A stretch of DNA of 64,000 nucleotides, from assembly GCF_964204645.1 (NCBI RefSeq), contig NC_134025.1, positions 6,515,001-6,579,000 of the forward strand, read 5' to 3'. The position numbers were made by a program, and so were the translations under genes. This document shows positions 1 through 11,300 of this stretch, piece after piece. The notes under the pieces are model-generated. The model saw only the letters and a list, made by a program, of their open reading frames with translations, searched no databases and was not told where the DNA came from. The DNA is from Tubulanus polymorphus (lineage: Eukaryota > Nemertea > Palaeonemertea > Tubulaniformes > Tubulanidae). The first letter of the stretch is position 1; every line of letters begins with the position of its first letter.

Positions 1-575
1 GAAACGGCAGAATATAACGATAACACGCACACATCCGCTGAATCTTACCACCTAAGCAAACAGGTGCTGAATGTATATCGCGCCTCATTGACATGCGTCG
101 TATAAGTACACGGTACATGGCTTGGAGAAGTTACAACATACTTCACATCAAACGAGTGTCTTTTTCTCTCGCCGCCGTCATCAAGTATGTTTGAAGCAGC
201 GTTTGATCATGTTTACTAACTCGATGCTGTTCGGTTCTCCAGTTGATAGTATTTCTCTTACGATCTACGGCGCAATATTGCGTAGCTGACACCGTTCGCT
301 CGCGTTCCAGGCCCCGATACAATATTGATTTTGATAAATGACGGGGGGGATGTAAAAAGCTTTATTCGTTGTCAGTTGGAATTGGATTTCTTAGCTGTGA
401 TCAGTGTTCCATTGATGTTGAAGCTCACCACCGTTGTCGAATACTCTTAACATCTCCAGATATAAGTCCGTTGGTTAGATATCACCTTGGAGATCACTAC
501 CAGCGATTCTAAAATTTTGCCCTGAAAAATCTATTTTTCAACATTTCAACAGCACATTTCATTTTATATTTACAG
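1..575. other. upstream flank of the GPCR; no gene seen
   Basis: No coding exon could be recognised on either strand. It may hold the receptor's promoter, first untranslated exon and intron. No midasin exon was found here on the minus strand. Confidence 0.4.
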
Positions 576-641
576 ATTTACGGACCATGGATAAGAATAT
601 AAATTCACAACCGGGAAGTTGAAAAACGTTCCAAAAACAAA
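576..641 (+). other. 5' UTR part of the GPCR exon, after a predicted splice acceptor
   Basis: A pyrimidine-rich stretch ending in TTTATATTTACAG (to position 575) makes a good 3' splice site just before the receptor ORF. This suggests that an untranslated exon lies upstream and the coding exon starts near 576. Inferred from sequence only. Confidence 0.45.
587..622 (+). promoter_or_regulatory. upstream ORF (11 codons plus stop) before the GPCR
   Basis: An ATG in ideal context (GGACCATGG) opens an 11-codon frame that ends in TGA at 620-622, 19 bases before the receptor start codon. The receptor ATG itself has a weaker context (AAAATGT). Such uORFs commonly lower translation of the main frame; that role here is an inference. 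Confidence 0.5.
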
Positions 642-2081
642 ATGTACGACGACGTTCCACTAGAAGGCAGCGGCTTCAATGGTGGAGGTGGCAGCGGGGA
701 TGGAGGGGTGTTGCAGACGCAATTACAGATAATGCTGAACTATTCTCGGAACAATTCACGCTGGGGTCAAGTAGGATCTAAAACGACCGAATCGGCGATA
801 CTGATCGTCGTGGCTAGTGTCGGAATGGTCGGTAATTTAGCGATCGTTATCACCATTCTCGTACTGCACGACCTGCGAAAAACATCCAGCGCTTTTCTAT
901 TCCACCACTGCATACTGGACTTCATAAAATCGACGTACTGCCTGCCGTTCGCTTTCAGTATAATCACCGAACAGGAACCGATGTTCTGCAACGTTCTCGG
1001 CGGATCGTTTATCATATTCGTGACGACGACCGCGTTCAATCTGCTGGCGATGGTCATGAACGAAGCGTATCAATTCGCCGATATGAACCTCGGCATCAAA
1101 GACTCGGCGAATTTTTGCTGCGTCGTCTTCGGAATATCGACGATCTGGTTCACGAGTTTGATTCTGAATCTCGGCGTCGCGTTCATTCCCGGCAGTCCCA
1201 GTTTTGTCAAAGGCGTTGGACACTGCGTGTTCGTGTACGGGGACACGCGCAACTACGTGCTACACATTCTATGGATAATTCTCGTGTCGTTCGCGGTGGC
1301 GCTGACGGTCATGTATTTGCGGAAGCTGCACCGCGAGATCAAAATGAACTCGTATTACCGCCTGTCGACGCTGATCCGCGCGACCGTGTCGATTGATCCG
1401 CGCGGTTCACCGGCACAAACGCCCGACGATCACGCCGAAAAAATTCTCATTAAAAAAATCGAAAGTTATAGCCTGCGACGCGTCTACGTTATAATGACCA
1501 TGACTTTATTGTTTGTATTGTTTTGGTATCCTTTATTTATGTTAACCGTTGTGGACCCGAATTTCACGACGTCGCCGCACGGCTACCGAATATTAACGAT
1601 GTTCGCGTGCAGCAACGCCGCATTGTCGCCATTCCTGTTCATATGCCTTGTCAAGAAGAACTGTTGTTGCCGACCAGACTTTCCCGATATGAACGATTTA
1701 GAAACGACAGAAATACCGCGTGAACACAGCTCGCAGTTATCGATCGAGAGCATCGGACACGCGCCGAATCGAAGGTTAATGATGAACGAACAAAACTCGG
1801 GCATTTATAACGAATTCTTCGCTCGTAGCGTCGACAGTCACCACAGTCGGGATTATCTGTACGAACGACCGCAAGCTCACAGCAGCAGTACAGAGGTTGG
1901 TTACACCGTTCCCAGACCACCGCAACGTAGAAACAAGCCATCTCCTAAACTTCGCACCGATAGACAAAAGTCACCCCAACCGGGTCCTCCTCGCCACACC
2001 AATGATAACAACTATTCTCCTCAAAATCGTCGAACGACAAATGTGCCCAATAGTTTATGGCTATCTTCTACAACACTATAA
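642..2081 (+). CDS. orphan rhodopsin-like (class A) GPCR, single coding exon, 479 aa
   Basis: A seven-transmembrane receptor of the plasma membrane, expected to couple an extracellular ligand to G proteins. Class A hallmarks seen: a TM1 GN pair (GMVGNLAIV), a TM2 aspartate (HCILD), a cysteine at the top of TM3 (MFCNVLGG) with a partner in loop 2 (GHCVFV), a TM4 tryptophan (IWF) and a TM6 FVLFWYP motif. The N terminus is about 60 residues, Gly-rich, with two N-glycosylation sequons (NYS, NNS). The tail is long (about 130 residues), Ser/Pro/Arg-rich, and starts with a KKNCCC cluster that could be palmitoylated. Odd points: the DRY position reads NEA, and the TM7 NPxxY position reads SPFLF. The open frame has no introns, and its ATG follows AAAACAAA. 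The ligand is unknown, and I cannot place it in a named receptor family. Confidence 0.92.
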   Translation: MYDDVPLEGSGFNGGGGSGDGGVLQTQLQIMLNYSRNNSRWGQVGSKTTESAILIVVASVGMVGNLAIVITILVLHDLRKTSSAFLFHHCILDFIKSTYCLPFAFSIITEQEPMFCNVLGGSFIIFVTTTAFNLLAMVMNEAYQFADMNLGIKDSANFCCVVFGISTIWFTSLILNLGVAFIPGSPSFVKGVGHCVFVYGDTRNYVLHILWIILVSFAVALTVMYLRKLHREIKMNSYYRLSTLIRATVSIDPRGSPAQTPDDHAEKILIKKIESYSLRRVYVIMTMTLLFVLFWYPLFMLTVVDPNFTTSPHGYRILTMFACSNAALSPFLFICLVKKNCCCRPDFPDMNDLETTEIPREHSSQLSIESIGHAPNRRLMMNEQNSGIYNEFFARSVDSHHSRDYLYERPQAHSSSTEVGYTVPRPPQRRNKPSPKLRTDRQKSPQPGPPRHTNDNNYSPQNRRTTNVPNSLWLSSTTL

Positions 2082-2275
2082 TAGATCATATGAAGACTAG
2101 CTTTTTATTCCTAACACAAGGAAATGGGGCCCAGAACTCAGGTTTAAACTCCACGAAAATGCAGCGTTCTTAAACGCATAATAACCAACAACACGATGAC
2201 ATTTGACGATCTAGCAAAAATGTCATCCAGGTTCGAATATGCCTTTTCATATTGTCTACCGAACATTCAATGGAA

Positions 2276-2281
2276 AATAAA
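2276..2281 (+). terminator. candidate polyadenylation signal of the GPCR gene
   Basis: AATAAA lies 195 bases after the receptor stop codon. It is a single hexamer with no further support. Confidence 0.35.
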
Positions 2282-5242
2282 AAGCCATGGCAGGATTTTA
2301 TACTTGACAAAAGAGGTTAATCCGATATCCTCCATCAAGAAATAAGCTCCTGAAATCCATTCTATAGATTACTGTTGTATCAGACCATTATCTTGGTACT
2401 TCAGGTTGAGTGCAGCTATCTCTTTCTCCCTCTCAAATATATAATGGACAAGAGATGTACGCTATTGTAACTCCCCTAAAAAATCATGACACACTTCAAC
2501 TTCACATAGAGAGTAGTCCTCGTTATAAAGAGCCTGTGATGTTCTATAGTCTTTCATTTACTTCCTCTAGCATATCCTTTGATTCTTCAAATCAGTACTG
2601 CATTTGAAACATACCAGCCCTTGGGCCAATCTGATGGCATCGACATTTCAAGGAAGCAAATTTATGGACAGATACAGCGTAAATTCGATTGATATCTCTG
2701 ATTTGTAAATTTATCATGTATGCAGATCATTAAACATCATCAATCAACATGCTTAATCTCTGTTGGGATTTCTGGCTGCTATAATTTATCATGCATGCAT
2801 TAATTCAATTTACGCACCTATATAAATTGGTCAATGTCAAAGCAAACTGATATTAGTACCATATAAAGTAGGGTTTCCTAAACACTTAGAGGCAATAATC
2901 ATTCCCTCAGCCAAGCAGAAGCCTGAACACTACCAGGGGCTACCTCTGGCCAAATGAAACCATCTTACTTCCGAAATTTACTCAGAACTTGAAATTTAGT
3001 TCTTATCATCTTGATGAATTTTAGGTGTGATAAACTAAAACATATACATGCACAGGCTACATGATTGACTGAGCAGAGATGTTTCATTGGATTAGCAGCA
3101 GAAGTTTTGGATTTCTGACAACAACAACAACAACAACACGAACAAGACGGTGAAAATATGTCATCACCATAAAAACTGATTACTTCATTAGTTCCTTGGA
3201 AAGGTAACAAGATTACACAGGACTATAGATTTTGGCTCGCCAAAACTAAACGTTTGAATGACTAGAATGAATGATAATCAAACCTGACTAATTTCTCTTT
3301 GCATAGAGGATTATAGTATAGCGTGAACTAACAGATACTGTAAATTAGCATAATGTGTTTAATATTTTTTCTCATTTAGATTAATAATTTAATTTGCTGT
3401 TAGATGTTTAAAACAAGGCTGTACATGAAAATCTATCATCATAGCCATAATAAAATCATCACGCGTGACATTTTCATCAATCGTTGAAATTAAATCATTT
3501 TGAGGATAAAGAGAGATTTAGCGCAGTTATGAGGGCTTATGTCTAATCCATTGGTTCTTGAATGCCACTACCTATTGGCATAAATGCAGCTCGCTAATAC
3601 TCTAGGATCAAATGCGGAAATTGGCATAATCTTCGATACAACACTGAACATCCTTCGCAGATAATACCAGTAGGAACTATACTTTGCTCATATCAATTGT
3701 ATTGAAGAAATCTGAGGAAAACATGTAATCCTGGGCAATAAAATAACACCAATGCACAGAATCAATAAAACATCATTTCCCAGCGTGTGAAGTGGTGATC
3801 TGGACTCCTATGGTATGTATAAATTGTGGTCTCACCACTTAGCTGCTTCGTAAATGCTTGACATGTCACCGAGAAGCTCTTATTTTCTCCGGCAGTGAAT
3901 CGTTGTCAGCTTTACAACGAAATTAGTTTTCTCATGGTTTCGGCATTGATCGGATATACATGCTGAGCTCGACGACTGGCTCTGTCCAGTTTACTTTTCC
4001 CATCTGACAACTAGCAAACGATGTAAATGTGATCGATGGTCATAGACGCAAGATCTTCTGAGTGCCGACGATTTGAAAACACTTGAACCCATCTACTCGC
4101 CTGCAGAACTAGGTCAATGATCAAATTTCCAAATCATCAATTTGCATATATAAAAATCTTTCAACATAAAGATATACCATAGTAAATCATGTTTCATGAA
4201 TTCAAAAAGAAAATCTTTTCTGTTCTTTCGGCTAATGAAGGAAAGCTTTCCGCATTTAATGCAGCCAAATGAGAAACTTAAAGGGCCTACATCTTTTATG
4301 GCCATGATTTAATATAATCCGAACCTAACTGTGACCAAATCGATCGACAACAGCACTTCATTAGATAAGGCCTTGACCTTCGACTAGCGGCCTGATTGAT
4401 CAAATTTCGAGTGTTTCTTGTCGATGATTTGTAATTTTCTAATGATGCGGTGACCCGTTCATAATACAAGATCGGATCAATAAATAGATTCCAATCATTT
4501 TGCACATATCGGATTTAATGCTTTAGGCCGCATGTGAAAGAATATGAAGATTCGTGTTTCAAGTTACTACATCAAAAAAACGAAACAATTTCAAGGGAAT
4601 GGTGCAACAATTTTCATCAAGCGATCACTATAATTTCCATAAATCAGCCCTTGGCAACGCAGTAGTATTATCGCCGGGACAATTTGCGGTAGCTGATTTC
4701 TTGTTTCTTAACAACATCGATAATCTTGCTCAAGCCATCATTTCGCATTCTCCCAAATTGTTTCTGGTGTGGATTATATTGATTTTACACCTAATTCGTA
4801 TTCTATTTGAGTTGCCATGTATTTGACAGCAGCAATTTTTAGAAATTTGGTCGTTTTGAATCGCACGGTCAATCAAGATCAGTTGATAATGCATTCAATT
4901 TCAGATCAATTTTACAGCTAGCTGCGATACAGAATACAAAGCAGATGATCTCATATAAAACCTCGACTATTCACACAAATCACCCAAAGAGCAGAACCCA
5001 TTTCAACAATTCAGAGTTCAAGCAACGGTTATTCTCTTATGGTGCTTTCAACGGTTAGTTTGTCTCAATGAACTATGGATAAATTGTCTCACTTATCAAT
5101 GCAGCATAACATTTTATAAAATGTGCGGTAGAAATCTATGATACCAGTTATAACACGTAAAATCAACATCTACAACTTCACCATCTATCAACGAAACCTT
5201 GAATAAAACAAACAGCAGTGAATGAGAAATGGTGCGACATAC
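2282..5242. other. non-coding stretch between GPCR and the last visible midasin exon
   Basis: On the minus strand this is the intron following midasin exon 37. I looked for the expected AAA6 Walker B region and the following linker on the minus strand and found nothing. The only simple repeat seen is a short (CAA)n run near 3118-3137. Open frames of 60-100 codons here have no protein-like composition. Confidence 0.5.
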
Positions 5243-5371
5243 CTGTTCAAATCCACCCAACATCTCAGTAGTATCCATTGAGCTGTTCATAGGTAATACT
5301 TGAAGTTTATGACCAGTTAAATTCGCCAACATATGTACCAGTGATGTTTTACCACTAGACTGAGGTCCAAG
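5243..5371 (-). CDS. MDN1: midasin exon 37: AAA6 P-loop, last midasin exon in the window
   Basis: Forty-three codons open with LGPQSSGKTSLVHMLANL and end in TEMLGGFEQ before a GTATGT donor. Reading past the donor gives 29 more codons with no midasin character and then a stop, so a real intron is more likely than a terminal exon. The next exon is not found before position 1. Confidence 0.93.
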
Positions 5372-8300
5372 CTACAAAAACATTGATTTATGAATATTCA
5401 TTACCAGCTCAATTTGTCGAGATTCAAACTTGAAACAAACATCTTATGAGTGATTTCACATCTTGTTTGAGACATGCATTAACAAATGAGCCGAACAGAA
5501 AAATCTATCCATCAACTCACTAATATAGCCATCCAGTTCATATCCATACATTTCATCAAGGCTTCCATTGGTGCCAAACTATGATGCAACAATTTCAGAT
5601 TGACATCAGACATGCAGTCACCCCCGGGACAGCGAGGTAAGAATGAATGGCCGACTTGAATGAGGTCAGTCGTTACAGAAAATACGTCTTTATGTGTGTA
5701 CATAGCTGCATCCTTGAATACATTCTGAAATGCTTCGACAACCTGTAAAATAAAGAGAATTCTATCTGAATACATGACTGAAAAGGAAGCCACTAAAAAC
5801 TGACCAAATAGCAACAATGACTTAACATAGGTTTAGCCATGAGCAAAATGCGATATGTTATACCTTTGATTTATCATCACTGGATCGAAGGCGATCTCTG
5901 TAGATAAGACCTGCGTATTCTCCAGGGTTCCAGGTGTCAGCATTCTGCATGTACATTCATAAATAACATTCAGAATACTAAATATCATCAGTTTTAAATC
6001 GAGAAATTGATAATTCAAAGAAAGTACCTGATAAGTAATGAGAAGATCACACCAACGTAAAATATCTCTGATGTTGAATTCCCATGGACTGCCTTTTTGT
6101 CCCCACTGACATTGCACCATTGTCTCCTCATAAACCTTCATATACATAAATAACCACGAGAAAAATGAACTCTTGTATCAGTTAAAGTCACAAGACAAGC
6201 ATGAATTTTAAATAAGCACGAACCTTGTTGTTGAAGTCTACCATATTAGCAGTCACATCAGTGGGTAACATTGGATATAATGATGATATAATGAAAAGCT
6301 GGTCATCTCTAGACAAGGGCTCAATGAATACCTAGAACAATTCATAAGAAACAAATATTCAGCCCCCAAAGCATCCAAATCAGTTCATAGTTACAGTAAG
6401 GGATTTGTATTTTACCTGTGTAAATCTATTGAGGAATGATTTTGGCAGGCCTTTCCTTCCACCTCCCTGAATAAGTGGATTCTGACACGCAAATAAGCGA
6501 GTTTTATCTCTTTGTATCTGGAACGTCATGCCAAGTTCTGGGATGTAAACCTCGGCACGATGATCTAAACAAGCATTCAAACCTTCCAACACTGACTGTG
6601 AAGCCAGATTCAACTAAAATTTCATAAGTCAAAATATATATAAAGTGTATATATTACAAGCTGGGTATTAAACAGAACAAAATTTCGTGATACTGACCTC
6701 GTCTAAGACAATCCAGTGCCCAGCTTTGAGGGCTTGTAAGAATGGACCATCTCTCCAGGCGAACTGGCCACCTTCACCACCTTCAACAGGTAAATCTGCT
6801 CCAAACAAATCACTTACATCCTACGGAAGTGAGAGATTGAAATCTAGAAAGTACGGCCTGAGAGAGCAGAACATTTAAAGATATCACTACATCAATTCAA
6901 CTTACAGTTTGATCAGACAGATTAATTCGCACTAATTCATGACCAACAGCTCGAGCTAAAGCAGATACAAGACTAGTTTTGCCCACGCCAGGTGATCCTT
7001 CTAGTAAAATTGGACGATTTAGTTGTAAAGCACGTAGTAATCTTTGACAGTTCAGTGATGTTGTTGGAGCCTGGACTGCATAGTTTTCATTCATATTTCC
7101 AGGTTTAGGTCCTATAGAGAAAATGAAAACATCCAAATATGAAAAATGATTCTTTATTGGTTTCCGTTGACGTAGATATAAATCTGTCCTCACCTTTAGG
7201 TACACTGAATGGATAAATGCTGAAGTGTGTGTCTTGTACCTGAACGTCCAGTTTGCCAGGTGTCAGAAAATCATAATACACACCAGTCATGGATTTTATT
7301 TGGTTCATCAGAAATCTGAGACAAGATTTCCTCACAGACTCCACTGACTGAGAAGCCGTTGACTGACCAGTAGCGAGACCATCGATGAATACCATACATG
7401 CTCCGTGAATATAGGCTAAACCTGGTTCTAGTTGCACATTATCTGTATCCATAGAATCAGCATTTGATACGGTATGGGAAGAGACATTGATGAAGTTTAC
7501 CCATGAAAGAAGATCTCTAATACTAACTACACACCTACAAAAACAAGCACATCACATTCAGATTATTTTCATACAATAATTCAAAGTTCGAGGTCCATAA
7601 AATTGAGAAATAACAAACCTTTTCCCCAGGTCATTATTCGTGAACCAGTGAACGAATTCGAGTATCGCTTTCCCAATTCCTGAAGTTCCATCTTCCTGAT
7701 TACACAAATGTATACCAGGTTTTAGATTATGTTCAATAATCTGTAAAAGGTCGGTTTGATCACGAGTCTGAGGACACCAGATTTCAGTGAATCTATTACG
7801 TAAGGCTGGAGATAACTATAAAGATAGATAATGAAAATATACAATGAGAAATACATATCCATTTCATAAAGAAATCAACTAAAGCTGAATAATCTTTTTA
7901 TACCTCCTTCTTGCCATAATCACCACCGGGATTCATTGTAGCTAACAGACGGAATTTTTCATGAGCTACAATCTGCTCCACATCGCCATCAGTTACTTCA
8001 ATCCCCGTGTCACCTTTTTCAGCGAGCAAGAGTGTTCGCTCCGGTTCTAGGACACTATTCAAACGTTCGAGGACCGAATCGTCGGCCAACGAGATCTCAT
8101 CCACCAAAAGAATTGATCCTTCTTTCATCGCGACAATAAGTGGTCCATCATTCCATTCAAATAGTTTATGACTTTCTTCACCATCCTAGAGAAAATATAT
8201 ATAATGGGAGTCAGTATTTGTGCGAGCATGTTTGAACTTTCTATGTTTTATTATGCACATGAATGATAATATCACCTGATCAGAGTGATGTCTAACAGGT

Positions 8301-11300
8301 CTCAAACCGCCTAGGAAATCAGAACCTTCCGTGTGTAAATGACAGTTTATTGTGTACAATGTCTGTTTATTGTCTGCCGCGAATATTTGACAAACTGTTG
8401 TCTTGCCACAACTAGAAAATAAACACGTGGCAAGTCATTACTGAGTGAATATAGATGAAGAAAACATATCGATTTAAGACAAGAGAATTTTTACATAACA
8501 TACCCGGTTTCTCCGACCAGCAAAACTGGTTCACCAAATTTCAAAGCTTGTCCGACCATTGTTGCAAGCCGTCTCATACTAAATGTCCATACAACATGTT
8601 CGAAACCAGCTGGTGGCGCCTTGAAGATGGCAGTGCTCAAAACCTGATCCATGCTTTCACTTTCCGATGAAAACAAGTGAAGTGGATTGACAGTGCGTTT
8701 AAGGTGCTTTTTGAACACCTCTTGGATAACAATAGTCTCATCAGAGTTTCGGCACCTTCCAGCTAGAAGCATGTATCCTGTTGAATTCATAAAAACATAA
8801 CAAAGTTATTGATGAACCTTTGATAATTCAAATATCCTTTACAACGAAATACGCAATGAAATTCTCAAATTACCATGATCAGCAAGGTATTGATCCCAAT
8901 CAAAGTATTTTTGATGAGAGCCGGCTGTTGCCTGTCGGTATCGTTCAGCCCATCGGAACAAATCTCTCAGTGTTATGAATCCTTGTTTGCCGGCAAACAC
9001 TCCCGATGTCTTCCGTCTTGCTTGTAAATCTAACATAACCGCGACCAGTTTCTTGCAATAAGACGCAGGCATCTGACATCGTTGCTGAAGAATTGTTTGC
9101 AGTTCTGCGCTTGGGATGTCATCAAAGTGAAGTTCAACGAAACGATTGCGGAAAGCTCGCGATAATACCTAGAAAATCAGACACGGTACATTCTTCAACA
9201 CAACCGACAACGAACACATCATGTTCTTTAATGTAGAATTTATCTTACCTTACGTCCACCATAAAGTCCAGGAGGATTTTGTGTGGCAAACAACATGAAC
9301 CGTGAATGAGCTTTCACCGTCTCTTGAGTTTCCGGTATGAACAATTCTCTGTTATCATCCAACAACTGAAATCACAAGCACACACTCAATAAATATACCC
9401 TAAGTAAACAGGTGAACATAGGATTCATTAAAGCCAACTGAACTTACCCTATTTAGTGCTTCTAATACATCAGTTGGCGCCAGATTCAATTCATCTAAGA
9501 TAACCCAATATCCTTTCCTCATTGCGTCAACTAGCACACCTTTAAAACAATCAGCATTTACCAACAGTTTATTTATAAAGCTTTACAGTTAGTACAAGCA
9601 GTGCAGTACAAAACACATAGCTTTTAAAAAAAGTTACTCTTTGTTTACTCTTACCTTCTTTGAACTGTAATTTTCCATGTTGATCAGCTGCGTAACATCC
9701 AACATATTCCTGTAAATCTGTATGTTCATGATTATTGATACGCACGCAATGGTTCCCAGACGACTGCGCTAACCAGTTTATCAGACTGGTTTTACCAACT
9801 GATGTTTCTCCTTGCAACAACACCGGATGTCTTCTGCAAATTCGATAACATTCATATTGTCAATATCAACAACATTCTTTAATACTTGGTGAAATTGAAA
9901 GAGATCTCTAGACTTACCCAGCAGAAACTACACGACAAACATCCCGCAGGTTTGCACGAACAGATGGAGTTAGAACATAGTCACTGGAGGTATTAGGCTC
10001 CTTATCTCCTACACTGATCCAATATCCTTCAAATTTCAAGTATTTCCCACCACTAGAAGGTTCCGGTAGTGGTTGCTTCAAGATACTTTTTATGCTTGCT
10101 TTGCTACCAATGATATTGTGCAAAATTAACTGTTCCACAATTGGATGAGAGGCGCGATCTAACTGTGTAAGAAAACTAAAACAGAAGCCCTGAAATTAGA
10201 AAGTCACAAGGTATGAAACAATCATAACTCACATATAATCATCTTGACATTTTAGGATTGTTTACAAGAGGACAATGAAGAAATGTTCAGGATTTTCAAA
10301 ATTTTACCTCATACAATGATCGTGGTATACTTCCATACATATTAGAAGCAGCTTGTCGCAGTGCTCGACATAGAGTACGCAGACTGTAGTGAGGTCTGTG
10401 TCCAGTGCAATCAAGTAGTTTATTTGCAGCGGCTTCACGAACAGCAAAATAAAACTTCACAATCCCATCGACCTGAGAAACTGTCAATGCTAATCCTTGC
10501 AGGTAATCACTGACTAGAATTCGAAGATCTTGATTATCAGTGAGTTCATCAACAAATATTTCGGTAAACCTGTAAAAAAGACATCATTTTGTATTTTAGA
10601 AATTGAAGACATTTGAGTAATGTTTTCACAAATATACCACAATCAATATTATAGACCTATTTCTTATTCCAGGTGGCAGATCTTTTTTGCCAACATCAGT
10701 AGCAGGATTCATACAAGCAAACAATCGGAAATCAGGATGACGAACTATCGGTTTTGTATCTCTATAACAAATTAGAAATGAACAATATTAGATGACATAA
10801 ATAAGAAGAGTTAAAGACAAGTTTGAAACCTTAATTTCAAAGCAATCTATGAACTAATAAGTCCGACCACAAGTAAACAAGCAAAAGCAAATCATGAGAA
10901 TTTACCCCCTTTCCAGTAATACAATTGAACCTATTGTACTCTCTAACAATCCTCCTAAACATTCCAGTGTTTCAGCAGATGCCAGGTTTATTTCATCAAG
11001 TAACACCCAATCACCGGCTTTCAATGCCTTCACTAACGTTCCCTGAAAACAGTCATTCACAGTTTACAGAAGATCAAGTTGAATTACAGGGGTAATATTC
11101 AATCTGAAGAAATCATTTTGATGTTTTGTACCTCCATAAACATGAAAGCCAATGCACTTTCAGCATACTTCACTTGAAGTTGTAAATGTTTGATTTTGTC
11201 CAGAATTTCAGACCATTGATTGTTTAATACTGCATCTAGAAGACAGAATTGTCACAACCGCAAATAAGATTGAATCGGTAGCATACTTATGAATTTCGAA

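Noticed and set aside
2965-3210. 81-codon minus frame with a Cys run
   Set aside because: The Cys run is the translation of a CAA/GTT microsatellite; no midasin or other similarity.
5114-5242. Reading frame continuing past midasin exon 37
   Set aside because: It lacks any midasin similarity, follows a consensus GTATGT donor and stops after 29 codons; it is intron.
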